A stretch of 64,000 bases of DNA from Microbacterium sp. EST19A (GTDB taxonomy: Bacteria; Actinomycetota; Actinomycetes; Actinomycetales; Microbacteriaceae). The stretch spans positions 496,001-560,000 of the forward strand of contig NZ_JAHXYZ010000001.1 in assembly GCF_019969685.1 (NCBI RefSeq), given 5' to 3'. Of this stretch, positions 1 to 7,023 are shown one piece after another (the stretch's first letter is position 1; each line of letters begins with the position of its first letter). The notes beneath the pieces were generated by a model. That model was not told the origin of the DNA and ran no database searches. It saw only the letters and a list, made by a program, of their open reading frames with translations. A program made the position numbers and the translations under genes.

Positions 1-72
1 CTTCTGCCCGGATCGCTCGGCGGCGCGGGCCGCGAGCACCCGGGCCTGAGCGATCTCGAGCGAGCCGATCAT
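1..72 (-). CDS. Start of an unidentified CDS running off the window (partial)
   Basis: Only the first 24 codons are inside the window, reading MIGSLEIAQARVL and onward to the left edge without a stop. The ATG overlaps the TGA of the quinone reductase gene as ATGA, the coupling used repeatedly in this genome, so it is probably the third gene of the marR-reductase operon. No ribosome site stands out and too little is visible to assign a family. It could also be a chance open frame. Confidence 0.4.
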   Translation of the reverse strand, partial: MIGSLEIAQARVLAARAAERSGQK

Positions 73-1049
73 GGGAGGACCACGCCCTTGCCTCCGACGA
101 CGCCCGCCTCCATGTCGCGATGCGCCTGCACGATCTCGTCCATGGCGTAGACGCGCCCCACCGGTATCCGCGCGGCTCCGGCGGCTACCGCATCCAGGTA
201 GTCCTGGAGCACCTGGGCTTCGAGGTCGGAGGCCTCACCCGAGTACGCCGTGAGGCGCACCCCGTTGGGGAGCCAGTCCATCGGGTAGAACTCCGGGATC
301 GTCCAGTCATCCGAGAGCATCCCGGTGAAGCACACCGTGCCACCGGTGCGCACCGACCGGAGGGTGTCTCGCATCACGTTCACGCCGACGAGCTCGATGG
401 CACCGTCGACCCCGCCGGGCACGAGTTCACGGGCGCGCGCGGCGACGTCACCGTCATCGATGATCACGTGGTCGACCCCGATCGACTCCAGCAGCGGGCG
501 CGCCTCCTCGCGGCGCGTGGTCGAGACGACGGTGAGCCCGCGCAGCTTCGCCAGCACCGCGGCTGCGAGGCCGACGGATGAGGTGCCGCCGCGGATGAGT
601 ACGGACTGCCCGGCCTGCGCCTGCAGACCGACCTGGAGCGATCCGTTGGCCGTCTGCAACATCTCGGGAACCGCTCCGAGCTGCTCCCACGGCAGCTCGC
701 TGCGGAACGGGATGACCTGCGCGGCCGGCACCACGACGTACTCGGCGTAGCCGCCGTCGAACTCCCTCCCCATGCCGCCCATCATCGTCATCACCTGCGT
801 TCCGTGAGCGAACTCGCCTCCCGGCGCCTCCATCACGACGCCGGTGGCTTCGATGCCGGGGATGCGCGGGAAGCTGCCGCTGTACGCAGCCCCTCGGCGG
901 AAGTGCAGCTCGGAGCGGTTCAACCCGAACGCCTTCACTCTGATCAGCACCTCGCCGCTCGCGGGCGTCGGTACGGTGACCTCGCGGATCTCGAGCGCCT
1001 CCGGACCGCCCGGATGCTCGACGACCACTGCCCGCATGGTGCCGCTCAT
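69..1049 (-). CDS. Zinc-independent MDR oxidoreductase, NADPH:quinone reductase-like
   Basis: The 326-residue protein is a medium-chain dehydrogenase/reductase of the quinone oxidoreductase type. It has an N-terminal GroES-like domain starting MRAVVVEHPGGPEALE, then a Rossmann domain near residues 130-260 with a modified dinucleotide loop (GGTSSVGLAAA). The cysteines that bind catalytic and structural zinc in alcohol dehydrogenases are absent, as in quinone reductases. It would be a cytosolic enzyme reducing quinones or enones with NADPH. The start ATG overlaps the stop of the MarR gene (ATGA), so the two are co-transcribed, and MarR probably controls it in response to an electrophile or phenolic ligand. 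The exact substrate cannot be read from sequence. Confidence 0.85.
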   Translation of the reverse strand: MSGTMRAVVVEHPGGPEALEIREVTVPTPASGEVLIRVKAFGLNRSELHFRRGAAYSGSFPRIPGIEATGVVMEAPGGEFAHGTQVMTMMGGMGREFDGGYAEYVVVPAAQVIPFRSELPWEQLGAVPEMLQTANGSLQVGLQAQAGQSVLIRGGTSSVGLAAAVLAKLRGLTVVSTTRREEARPLLESIGVDHVIIDDGDVAARARELVPGGVDGAIELVGVNVMRDTLRSVRTGGTVCFTGMLSDDWTIPEFYPMDWLPNGVRLTAYSGEASDLEAQVLQDYLDAVAAGAARIPVGRVYAMDEIVQAHRDMEAGVVGGKGVVLP

Positions 1050-1492
1050 GCCGCGGCCCCCTCTCCGGAAGAGGCGAGCCGCGCCTGAAGCGCACCCAGG
1101 ACCGCCGTCGCTGCGGCGAGGTCGACGTCGCCGACCAGTCGCTCCAGAGAGCGGGCGAGAGCACCCTCCCCCTCGCTCCTCGCCCGCTCCCCGGTCTGTG
1201 TGAGCGTGATGAGCGACGAACGCCGGTCATCCGGATGCGGCTCCCGTGCCGCCAGTCCATCACGCTCGAGCCTGTCGACGAACTTGCTCGCGGCCCCGAT
1301 CGTGATGCCGAGGTCACGGCTCAGCTCATTCACCCGTGCCGCGGGCGAGTGACGCACGATCACGCGGAGCGCCTGCAGCGTTCCGAGCCCCAGGCCGGTC
1401 TCACGCTGGAGCTCGCGCTCCGCGGTGTTCCAGAGGTCGGTCTCGTACCGGACGAGTGCGTCGAAGAAGTCCATATGAGTTGTAACCGGCAT
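1046..1492 (-). CDS. MarR-family transcriptional regulator
   Basis: A 148-residue winged-helix regulator in its preferred form, starting MPVTTHMDFFDALVRYE. The centre carries the MarR recognition helix and wing (VNELSRDLGITIGAASKFVDRLERDGL, then the acidic/arginine wing PDDRRSSLITLT). MarR proteins are dimeric repressors released by small phenolic or oxidising ligands. An open frame extends further upstream, but that part would run across the operator at 1499-1520 and is rich in low-complexity codons, so I start at 1492; an ATG at 1474 is an alternative. It precedes and overlaps the quinone reductase gene, its likely target along with itself. Confidence 0.85.
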   Translation of the reverse strand: MPVTTHMDFFDALVRYETDLWNTAERELQRETGLGLGTLQALRVIVRHSPAARVNELSRDLGITIGAASKFVDRLERDGLAAREPHPDDRRSSLITLTQTGERARSEGEGALARSLERLVGDVDLAAATAVLGALQARLASSGEGAAA

Positions 1493-1498
1493 CCGGCA

Positions 1499-1520
1499 AC
1501 TATATTCCTTGGAAGATAGT
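1499..1520. promoter_or_regulatory. Probable MarR operator (22-bp imperfect palindrome)
   Basis: The half-sites ACTATATTCC and ACTATCTTCC (in inverted orientation) are separated by two bases, giving 18 of 22 symmetric positions. The element lies 7 bp upstream of the marR start codon, in AT-richer DNA than the surroundings, which fits an autoregulatory MarR operator overlapping the promoter. Confidence 0.6.
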
Positions 1521-1562
1521 TCCTGCAGCGTGGTCTTCGACTGATCGCACGCCGGCCGACGG

Positions 1563-2600
1563 TCAGCGGCTCCCGGCGGCGAGCTCGTCGCGAAGGAGGC
1601 CGGCGCCGGCACTGAGCGCGCGCAGCTTCCCGCGCGCGACGCCCCGAGACAGCGGCGCGAGGCCGCAGTTCGTGCTGGGGATGAGCTTGTCGGCGTCGAC
1701 GAAACGAAGCGCGTTCCGAAGAGTGTCCGCGACCTCCTCCGGAGTCTCGATGACGTCGCTCGCGACGTCGATGGCGCCCAGCATCACCTTCTTGCCCCGG
1801 ATGAGCTCGATGAGATCCAGAGGGACGTGCGAGTGGTGGCTCTCCAGCGAGACGGTGTCGATGCTCGAACTCTGCAGCAGCGGGAACGACTTCTCGTACT
1901 GGCGCCACTCCGCCCCGAGGGTCGCCTTCCAGTCGGTGTTCGCCTTGATGCCGTAGCCGTAGCAGATGTGCACCACGGTCTCCGCGCGCAGCCCCTCGGC
2001 CGCCCGCTCCAGCACCGCCACCCCCCAGTCCTGCACGTCATCGAAGAAGACGTTGAAGGCCGGCTCGTCGAACTGGATGATGTCCACCCCCGCCGCCTCG
2101 AGCTCCCTCGCCTCCTCGTTGAGGATCGTCGCGAACTCCCAGGCGAGTTTCTCCCGGCTCTTGTAGTGGCGATCGTAGAGAGTGTCGATCATCGTCATCG
2201 GGCCGGGCAGTGCCCATTTGATCGGCTGATCGGTCTGCTGGCGGAGGAACTTCGCGTCTTCTACGAACACCGGCTTCTCGCGGCTCACAGCCCCGACGAC
2301 CGTCGGCACGCTGGCGTCGTACCGGTCGCGGATCCGGACCGTCTCGCGCTGCTCGAAATCGACTCCGGAGAGATGCTCGATGAAGGTGGTGACAAAGTGC
2401 TGGCGCGACTGCTCGCCGTCGCTGATGATGTCGAGGCCCGCGTGACGCTGCTCCTCGACGGTGATGCGCAGCGCATCCTGGGTGCCCTCGACCAGGGCAT
2501 CACCCTGCAGTTTCCACGGAGCCCAGAGGGTCTCGGGCGAAGCCAGCCAGGACGGTTTCGGCAGGCTGCCGACGATCGACGTGGGAAGAAGCGTGTTCAT
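1563..2600 (-). CDS. mesD: Core methionine synthase MesD (folate-independent MetE family)
   Basis: A 345-residue protein equal to the C-terminal catalytic barrel of MetE without the N-terminal half. It begins MNTLLPTSIVGSLPKPSWLA. The zinc ligands of MetE are present: H211 and C213 (VHICYGYG), E253 (SLESHHSH) and C312 (STNCGLAPLSR); the substrate motif QFDEPAF is at about 176-182. Stand-alone core MetE proteins with a DUF1852 neighbour form the MesD family, which makes methionine from homocysteine without methyl-folate and needs the partner MesX and oxygen. Here mesX lies directly upstream, supporting this exact assignment. The start has GGAGA 11 nt upstream; an ATG at 2624 overlapping the mesX stop (ATGA) would add 8 residues. 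Confidence 0.88.
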   Translation of the reverse strand: MNTLLPTSIVGSLPKPSWLASPETLWAPWKLQGDALVEGTQDALRITVEEQRHAGLDIISDGEQSRQHFVTTFIEHLSGVDFEQRETVRIRDRYDASVPTVVGAVSREKPVFVEDAKFLRQQTDQPIKWALPGPMTMIDTLYDRHYKSREKLAWEFATILNEEARELEAAGVDIIQFDEPAFNVFFDDVQDWGVAVLERAAEGLRAETVVHICYGYGIKANTDWKATLGAEWRQYEKSFPLLQSSSIDTVSLESHHSHVPLDLIELIRGKKVMLGAIDVASDVIETPEEVADTLRNALRFVDADKLIPSTNCGLAPLSRGVARGKLRALSAGAGLLRDELAAGSR

Positions 2601-2620
2601 GATCGGCGATTCTCCGTGGG

Positions 2621-3613
2621 TCATCCGACGAGAACGAGGGAGTCGGCGGCCCACCGCTCGAGGAGGTCTCGGTGCGGCTTCATGAGATGCTCGTCCGCAT
2701 ACTTCCCCTGCTCGGCCGCGAGACGACTGCGCTCGTCGCGGTCGTACGCGATCTTCGTCACCGAGTAGTCCTGCTGGTCGAGAGTCGGCTGGTAGACGCT
2801 CGCGGCGGCCGAGTTCGCGTTGTAGATCTCCGGGCGGTAGATCTTCTGGAACGTCTCCATCGTGCTGATCGTGCCGATGAGCTGGAGATTCGTGTAGTCG
2901 CCGAGCAGATCCCCGCGGAAGTAGAAAGCCAGCGGCGCGACGCTGCCACGCGGCATGAAGTAGCGGACGGAGAGCCCCATCTTCCCGAAGTACGCGTCGG
3001 TCAACGAGGGATCCTTCTGCTCGTACTCGACACCGAGGATCGGGTGATGATTCTCGGTGCGACGGTAGGTCTTGCTCGTCGAGACGCTGATGCAGATCAC
3101 CGGCGACACCGTGAAGCGCTGCTGGTACGTCTCCGACTCGAGGAAGTGCTGGAAGAGCTTGCCGTGCAGGTCGCCGAAGTCCGCAGGAACGGTGAACCTG
3201 CCTGCGGCCTCAGTGGCTGCCGGCAGCCGCACGCTGAAGTCGAAGTCGCGGACATAGGACGAGAAGTTGTTCCCGACGATCCCCTGACTGCGCTTTCCGG
3301 TGAGACGGTCGAGGATGCGGATGTCGAGAATCTCGAGCAGAGGGAACTCCTGGTCCTCACCCTCGGCGGCGAACTGCACCGCGACGGAGATGATCTCGAG
3401 TTCGAGGGTGTAGCGGTCTCGGTTCGGGTTGTCCCACTCCGCCAGATCGTTGAACCGCCGGTCGATCATCGTCAGCGCGTTGCGGAGGTTCTCCTGACGA
3501 TGCTCACCTCGCGCCAGGTTGGCGAAGTTCGTGGTGATCCGGGAACTCTCGGAGGGTGAGTAGTCCTCGTCGAAGCGGGTCGTCGTGATGCGGAACGTGA
3601 AGTCGTGCGCCAT
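2621..3613 (-). CDS. mesX: MesX, DUF1852 partner of MesD
   Basis: A 330-residue soluble protein of the DUF1852 family, starting MAHDFTFRITTTRFDEDY and containing a conserved NANLARGEHR-like segment (here TNFANLARGEHRQENLRNAL) and the block KTYRRTENHHPILGVEYEQ. The family is found next to mesD and is known to be required for MesD activity, probably as an oxygen-dependent enzyme that supplies or activates the methyl donor; the mechanism was not established to my knowledge. A GGAG lies just upstream of the start. It is the first gene of the mesX-mesD unit and diverges from a LysR gene across a perfect 20-bp palindrome. Confidence 0.85.
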   Translation of the reverse strand: MAHDFTFRITTTRFDEDYSPSESSRITTNFANLARGEHRQENLRNALTMIDRRFNDLAEWDNPNRDRYTLELEIISVAVQFAAEGEDQEFPLLEILDIRILDRLTGKRSQGIVGNNFSSYVRDFDFSVRLPAATEAAGRFTVPADFGDLHGKLFQHFLESETYQQRFTVSPVICISVSTSKTYRRTENHHPILGVEYEQKDPSLTDAYFGKMGLSVRYFMPRGSVAPLAFYFRGDLLGDYTNLQLIGTISTMETFQKIYRPEIYNANSAAASVYQPTLDQQDYSVTKIAYDRDERSRLAAEQGKYADEHLMKPHRDLLERWAADSLVLVG

Positions 3614-3658
3614 GTCTCCATGGTGCGCTCCTCGACCTGTTATCGAGAAATGTTCTCT

Positions 3659-3678
3659 GACTATGGCATGCCATAGTC
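3659..3678. promoter_or_regulatory. 20-bp perfect palindrome between mesX and lysR (operator)
   Basis: GACTATGGCATGCCATAGTC reads identically on both strands. It sits in the 72-bp divergent spacer, 8 bp before the LysR start and 45 bp before mesX. A further CTATGGCA copy overlaps the LysR start codon at 3684-3691. Placement and symmetry indicate the binding site of the LysR protein controlling mesXD and itself. Confidence 0.7.
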
Positions 3679-3685
3679 TTCAGCT

Positions 3686-4627
3686 ATGGCAAAGCGGTCC
3701 AGCGGCATCACCCTCCAGCAACTCACCTATTACATCGAGGTCGCGGCGGAGGGTTCGATCAGTGCCGCCGCCGACCTGCTCTACGTCGCCCAGCCCACCA
3801 TGTCCGCAGCGATGAAAGACCTCGAGAGCCGGGTGGGGCGAGTCCTCCTCCTCCGTTCCGCCCGAGGAGTGACACTCACCACCGACGGTGCGGAGTTCCT
3901 CGGCTATGCCCGGCAGGTCGTCGAGCAGGTCGCGCTCCTCGAACAGCGCTATCTCGGCCGGCCGCCGTCACGACGCCTGCTCGGGGTGTCGACGCAGCAC
4001 TACTCGTTCGCTGTCGACGCCCTGGTCCGGATGGTCAAGGCGAGCTCGGCGACCGAATACGAGTTCTCCCTGCGCGAGACGCGCACGTGGGACATCATCG
4101 AAGACGTCCGCACTCTCCGCAGTGAGCTGGGCATCCTCTACCGCAACGACTTCAACCGGAACGTCATCGACAAGCTGCTCCGGGACTCCGGGCTCGCGTT
4201 CCGCCCGCTCTTCGTCGCCGAGCCGCACATCTTCATCTCCCGCAAGAATCCCCTCGCATCCCGAGACCGCGTGACCCTCGCCGATCTCGCCGATGTGCCG
4301 CGGCTCACCTTCGACCAGGGTGCGAACAACTCCTTCTACTTCGCCGAGGAGATCCTCTCCACCCTCTCCAGCCCGCAGGAGATCCGGGTCTCCGACCGCG
4401 CGACCATCTTCAACCTCATGATCGGGCTCGACGGCTACACCATCTCGACAGGCATCATCAGCGATGATCTCGACCCCGAGATCGTCGCGATCCCGCTCGA
4501 CGTCGACGAACGCATCGAGATCGGCTGGATCGCCCACTCCGCGATCCCGCTCACCGAGCAAGCGCAGCGCTATCTGTCAGAACTGAGAGCGGTCGTCGCC
4601 GGTTTCGGCGTGACGTTGCTCGGCTGA
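3686..4627 (+). CDS. LysR-family regulator of the mesXD operon
   Basis: A 313-residue LysR-type regulator: helix-turn-helix at about residues 9-67 (TLQQLTYYIEVAAEGSISAA ... PTMSAAMKDLESRVG), linker helix, and a type-2 periplasmic-binding-like effector domain from about residue 95 to the end. Such regulators act as tetramers on sites in the spacer with the divergent target, here mesX. The palindrome at 3659-3678 lies in that spacer. By context the effector is expected to reflect methionine supply (homocysteine, methionine or SAM), but nothing in the effector domain proves this. No good ribosome site precedes the ATG, so a leaderless or near-leaderless message is possible. Confidence 0.88.
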   Translation: MAKRSSGITLQQLTYYIEVAAEGSISAAADLLYVAQPTMSAAMKDLESRVGRVLLLRSARGVTLTTDGAEFLGYARQVVEQVALLEQRYLGRPPSRRLLGVSTQHYSFAVDALVRMVKASSATEYEFSLRETRTWDIIEDVRTLRSELGILYRNDFNRNVIDKLLRDSGLAFRPLFVAEPHIFISRKNPLASRDRVTLADLADVPRLTFDQGANNSFYFAEEILSTLSSPQEIRVSDRATIFNLMIGLDGYTISTGIISDDLDPEIVAIPLDVDERIEIGWIAHSAIPLTEQAQRYLSELRAVVAGFGVTLLG

Positions 4628-4703
4628 GCAGGCCTGGGGACCCAGCGGCCTACCGTCGCATCCTCTTCACACCACGGCAGGCCGCCAGCCTGCAGGGTTA
4701 CCC

Positions 4704-4725
4704 CCGGCTTTCCCCAGAAAGCCGG
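4704..4725. terminator. Hairpin after lysR, terminator-like
   Basis: CCGGCTTTC and GAAAGCCGG form a perfect 9-bp stem closed by a CCCA loop, 77 bp after the LysR stop. No T-run follows, so intrinsic termination is plausible but unproven. A weaker hairpin (GCAGGC/GCCTGC) lies just before it. Confidence 0.5.
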
Positions 4726-4794
4726 CGCGCGCTGCAACGGGCCACGATACCTACCTCGCGGCTGGATCGAAGGGGGTTGACAGTCCCCCGAGGG

Positions 4795-5280
4795 TCAGCA
4801 ATACCGTGTGGTTGATCGCACGTGACAGCGATCACGGGCCGGTGAAGTCCCCAGCAACACCGGCAGGTGGTCCCGAGGGTTCCCCAGACCTGTCGGGACC
4901 GCCCTCGGCGTTGCGCCTATCGCGCGCCTCCAGTTCTGGAAGCACAGCATCGCGTCGAGCAGCCGGTCGGACGCAATGCGCGGCATGAGGGTCAACATCG
5001 CGCCGTCGCGGCCTATCGTGTAGCGGGTCTTCGGTCGCCGCGCGTTCACCGCCTTGGAGACGACCCCGGCCGCGTGTCAGATGAGACGCCGTCTCGGGCG
5101 AGCCCTCGGCCTGCGTGATGAACGCCTTGCCCAGCTCGGCGTAGCGTCGACGCTGCTCGGGGGTCATCGTGTCGGTCAGGCGCGCAGCCGCCGCGAGCCT
5201 GCTCTCCGCGAGGTTGGTGCTCACCGCCCCGGCAGCAGGACTCCCGTGTCTCCGATCAGGGTCTGGATCTGAGCCGTCAT
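4795..5280 (-). pseudogene. Decayed short-chain dehydrogenase gene, C-terminal remnant
   Basis: Two frames on this strand carry consecutive pieces of an SDR C-terminus. The first (from about 5224 down to 5085) reads STNLAESRLAAAARLTDTMTPEQRRRYAELG, matching the region after the SDR 'PG' loop; the second (about 5075 down to 4795) reads VVSKAVNARRPKTRYTIGRDG, the hallmark 'KAV..RRPKTRY.VGRDA' tail of this SDR group. A stop and a frame change separate them near 5085, and another stop precedes the first piece. No Rossmann N-terminus (TGxxxGxG) is visible upstream. This is a truncated, frameshifted relic, not a working enzyme. Confidence 0.65.
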
Positions 5281-5328
5281 CTCCTCTCGGCTATACGCAG
5301 CCTCACGGTGCTCGACGTCGCCCGCCAA

Positions 5329-5661
5329 TCAGTACTGAGTCAGCACTTTCGCGACGTCGTTCGAACTGGCCGTCGCATAGAGCAGGGTGCGCTGGTTCTC
5401 GGCATCCCATTCCGTACCTGCCACGCCGAGCTCGGGGTGCTCGACCTGCGCCTGGGTGAGCAGCTGCAGCACGCGCTGGTCCGCGTTGCCCGGGGTCTGG
5501 AACTGCTCCGGAACGGGACCTGCCTCTGCTAGTTCGGCAGGGATGTTCCCGTCATAGGGGATCAGGTAGTCAGGCGCCGGCACTGCATCGGCGGCTGTCG
5601 CGGTTGTCGCGACTGGTACGACGAGACACAACGTTGCGACGGCGACAGCCGTCAGGCTCAT
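5329..5661 (-). CDS. Small secreted protein of unknown function, possibly truncated
   Basis: 110 residues with an N-terminal signal peptide (SLTAVAVATLCLVVPVATTATA, probable cleavage after ATA at about residue 23). The mature part is acidic (APDYLIPYDGNIPAELAEAGPVPEQF ... EHPELGVAGTEWDAENQRTLLYAT) and ends abruptly after VAKVLTQY. This resembles the N-terminal pro-region of a longer secreted protein, so truncation is possible; the neighbouring sequences are also decayed. I do not recognise a family. An in-frame TAA lies five codons upstream of the ATG. No ribosome site is evident. Confidence 0.5.
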   Translation of the reverse strand: MSLTAVAVATLCLVVPVATTATAADAVPAPDYLIPYDGNIPAELAEAGPVPEQFQTPGNADQRVLQLLTQAQVEHPELGVAGTEWDAENQRTLLYATASSNDVAKVLTQY

Positions 5662-5681
5662 TCGCCGACGAAATTACTTAT

Positions 5682-5702
5682 GACATGATTGGTTTGTCAT
5701 CT
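5682..5702. promoter_or_regulatory. Inverted repeat ATGACA-N9-TGTCAT upstream of the secreted-protein gene
   Basis: Six-base arms spaced by nine bases, 20 bp upstream of the start of the 5329-5661 gene, in a conspicuously AT-rich patch (the run ATTACTTATGACATGATTGG). It could be an operator or the promoter of that gene. The remaining sequence up to 5837 shows no gene. Confidence 0.35.
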
Positions 5703-5837
5703 TCTCCACCTTCAGTATGTTTCGCCTCAGAACGCTGCACACCCAAGAGCCGCGTCGGCGAGGCAATGGACATGCCCTCCAAAATGGCGGACATGATGGA
5801 CGGTCAGTGACACCGTAGATGGTTGCTCCAACTCCGG

Positions 5838-6453
5838 CTATGTGGCGACAGCCCCACGCATTTCTTCGGTCGCTCGCACCTCCCGTCCGGCAGATACCCG
5901 AGCGCGCACCAAGCGGGAGTGCTCATGTGGCGGGGATAGTAGGCCGCAGACGCGAAGAGCTTCGAGTCGTGTGCTGACCTGCAACGCTGCGTAGGCGTCG
6001 TGAAGATGCCGTTTGACGGTTCCCACGGATATGACGAGAGCTTGTGCGATGTCCCTATTGGTCGCGCCATGAGCTGCATGGGAGAGCACCTGCAGCTGTC
6101 TTGGGGTGAGTTGGTTATGCGTTGCTCCGCGCGTCATTCCGATTCTCACTTCCGTGAGCAGCGCTCGGATGCCACCGCCTGCCGAAATGTGACGGACGAA
6201 AGCGGGAGTCGTGCGTCGACTGCAACCCGGACTCGTGCAACAAGATAGTGCGGACGCACCCAGTGCGTCGGGCCTGCCGCGGCGAGAGGACGGTTGGATC
6301 GCTGACCAGCACATCGTCCGGGCGCAACAAATTCGCCTCCGGATCAGCCATCCGCTGCACCCGGTGGCCCTCTGAGAGGAGAACGTGTTCCACAGCGTCG
6401 GCCAGGAGCTCCGATGCCAGACACACGCTTACCTGGGGTCCAAGACTCCGCAA
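5838..6453 (-). pseudogene. LuxR-type response-regulator-like gene with a frameshift
   Basis: The 5' frame, from a TTG at 6453, encodes a receiver-like segment (VSVCLASELLADAVEHVLLSEGHRV ... VLVSDPTVLSPRQARRTGCVRTILLHESG). The sequence then continues in another frame (CSRRTTPAFVRHISAGGGIRALLTEV) into a clear LuxR/GerE DNA-binding domain (LTPRQLQVLSHAAHGATNRDIAQALVISVGTVKRHLHDAYAALQVSTRLEALR). Dropping one base in the GGGTTGC stretch near 6220 would join them. The first frame alone runs to 6115 and has no HTH. It follows the ECF sigma gene by 31 bp on the same strand. It may be a true pseudogene or a sequencing error; the flanking decay favours a pseudogene. Confidence 0.65.
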
Positions 6454-6460
6454 GGTGTCG

Positions 6461-6478
6461 TTCCGCCGATTGGCGGAA
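6461..6478. terminator. Short hairpin between the sigma gene and the LuxR-like gene
   Basis: TTCCGCC-GATT-GGCGGAA forms a 7-bp stem six bases after the sigma-factor stop. It has no T-run and overlaps the presumed ribosome site of the next gene, so it may instead modulate translation of that gene. Confidence 0.3.
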
Positions 6479-6483
6479 AGCTC

Positions 6484-7023
6484 TTAGGAGTCAGTCTCGA
6501 GGGTGAGGTCGGCCCGGAGCTTGGCGCGTGCACGGGAGTACCTGCTGCGCACGGTCGCCGGCTTCTTGCTGAGGATCTTCGCGGTCTCCGCCAGGGAGAA
6601 CCCATCCCAGTGGACGAGCTGGATGATCTCGCGATCGCCCGTAGGAAGTGCTTCGAGCGCTTCCCACACGTCGTCACGCACAGGGCGAGAGTCGCCGCTG
6701 ACGAGCGCTTCCCCCTTGAGCGTCTCGCTGAGCTTTCGCCTGCGGGAGACTGCACGACGATGGTTGGCGAGGACGTTCCGTGCGATCCCGAACGTCCACA
6801 TTCGAGCATCGACGGGCTCAGACGGCATGGCGTCGACCTTGCGCCACATCGTGAGCAGCACCTCGCCGGTGAGGTCCGCCGCATCGTCGGTGGAGACAAC
6901 CCGTCGAGCGAAGTAGGCGAATAGTGCGCGCTTGCTCTCGTCGATCAGGCGAGGAAGTTCGAGCCTCTCGCCGCTCCACATCGACACCAGGGCATCGACG
7001 GACTCGTCTGGACGGCCGGACAT
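6484..7023 (-). CDS. ECF-type RNA polymerase sigma factor
   Basis: 179 residues with both ECF regions: sigma-2 (RALFAYFARRVVSTDDAADLTGEVLLTMWRKVDAMP, then WTFGIARNVLANHRR) and sigma-4 (LEALPTGDREIIQLVHWDGFSLAETAKILSKKPATVRSRYSRARAKLR). The ATG at 7023 overlaps the TGA of the upstream gene (TGATG), so the two are translationally coupled; an earlier ATG at 7038 is less likely. The coupled upstream gene encodes a one-TM protein, likely its anti-sigma or sensor partner. Targets are unknown, but the secreted-peptide operon begins on the other side of this unit and shares its promoter region. Confidence 0.85.
   Translation of the reverse strand: MSGRPDESVDALVSMWSGERLELPRLIDESKRALFAYFARRVVSTDDAADLTGEVLLTMWRKVDAMPSEPVDARMWTFGIARNVLANHRRAVSRRRKLSETLKGEALVSGDSRPVRDDVWEALEALPTGDREIIQLVHWDGFSLAETAKILSKKPATVRSRYSRARAKLRADLTLETDS

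Noticed and set aside
2655..3685. Possible SAM or cobalamin riboswitch upstream of mesX or mesD
   Set aside because: The spacers are short (20 and 72 bp) and contain only the palindrome; no conserved riboswitch helices could be drawn.
4704..4725. CCGGCTTTC hairpin as an attenuator of the SDR remnant
   Set aside because: The target is a pseudogene on the other strand; a terminator for the LysR gene is the simpler reading.
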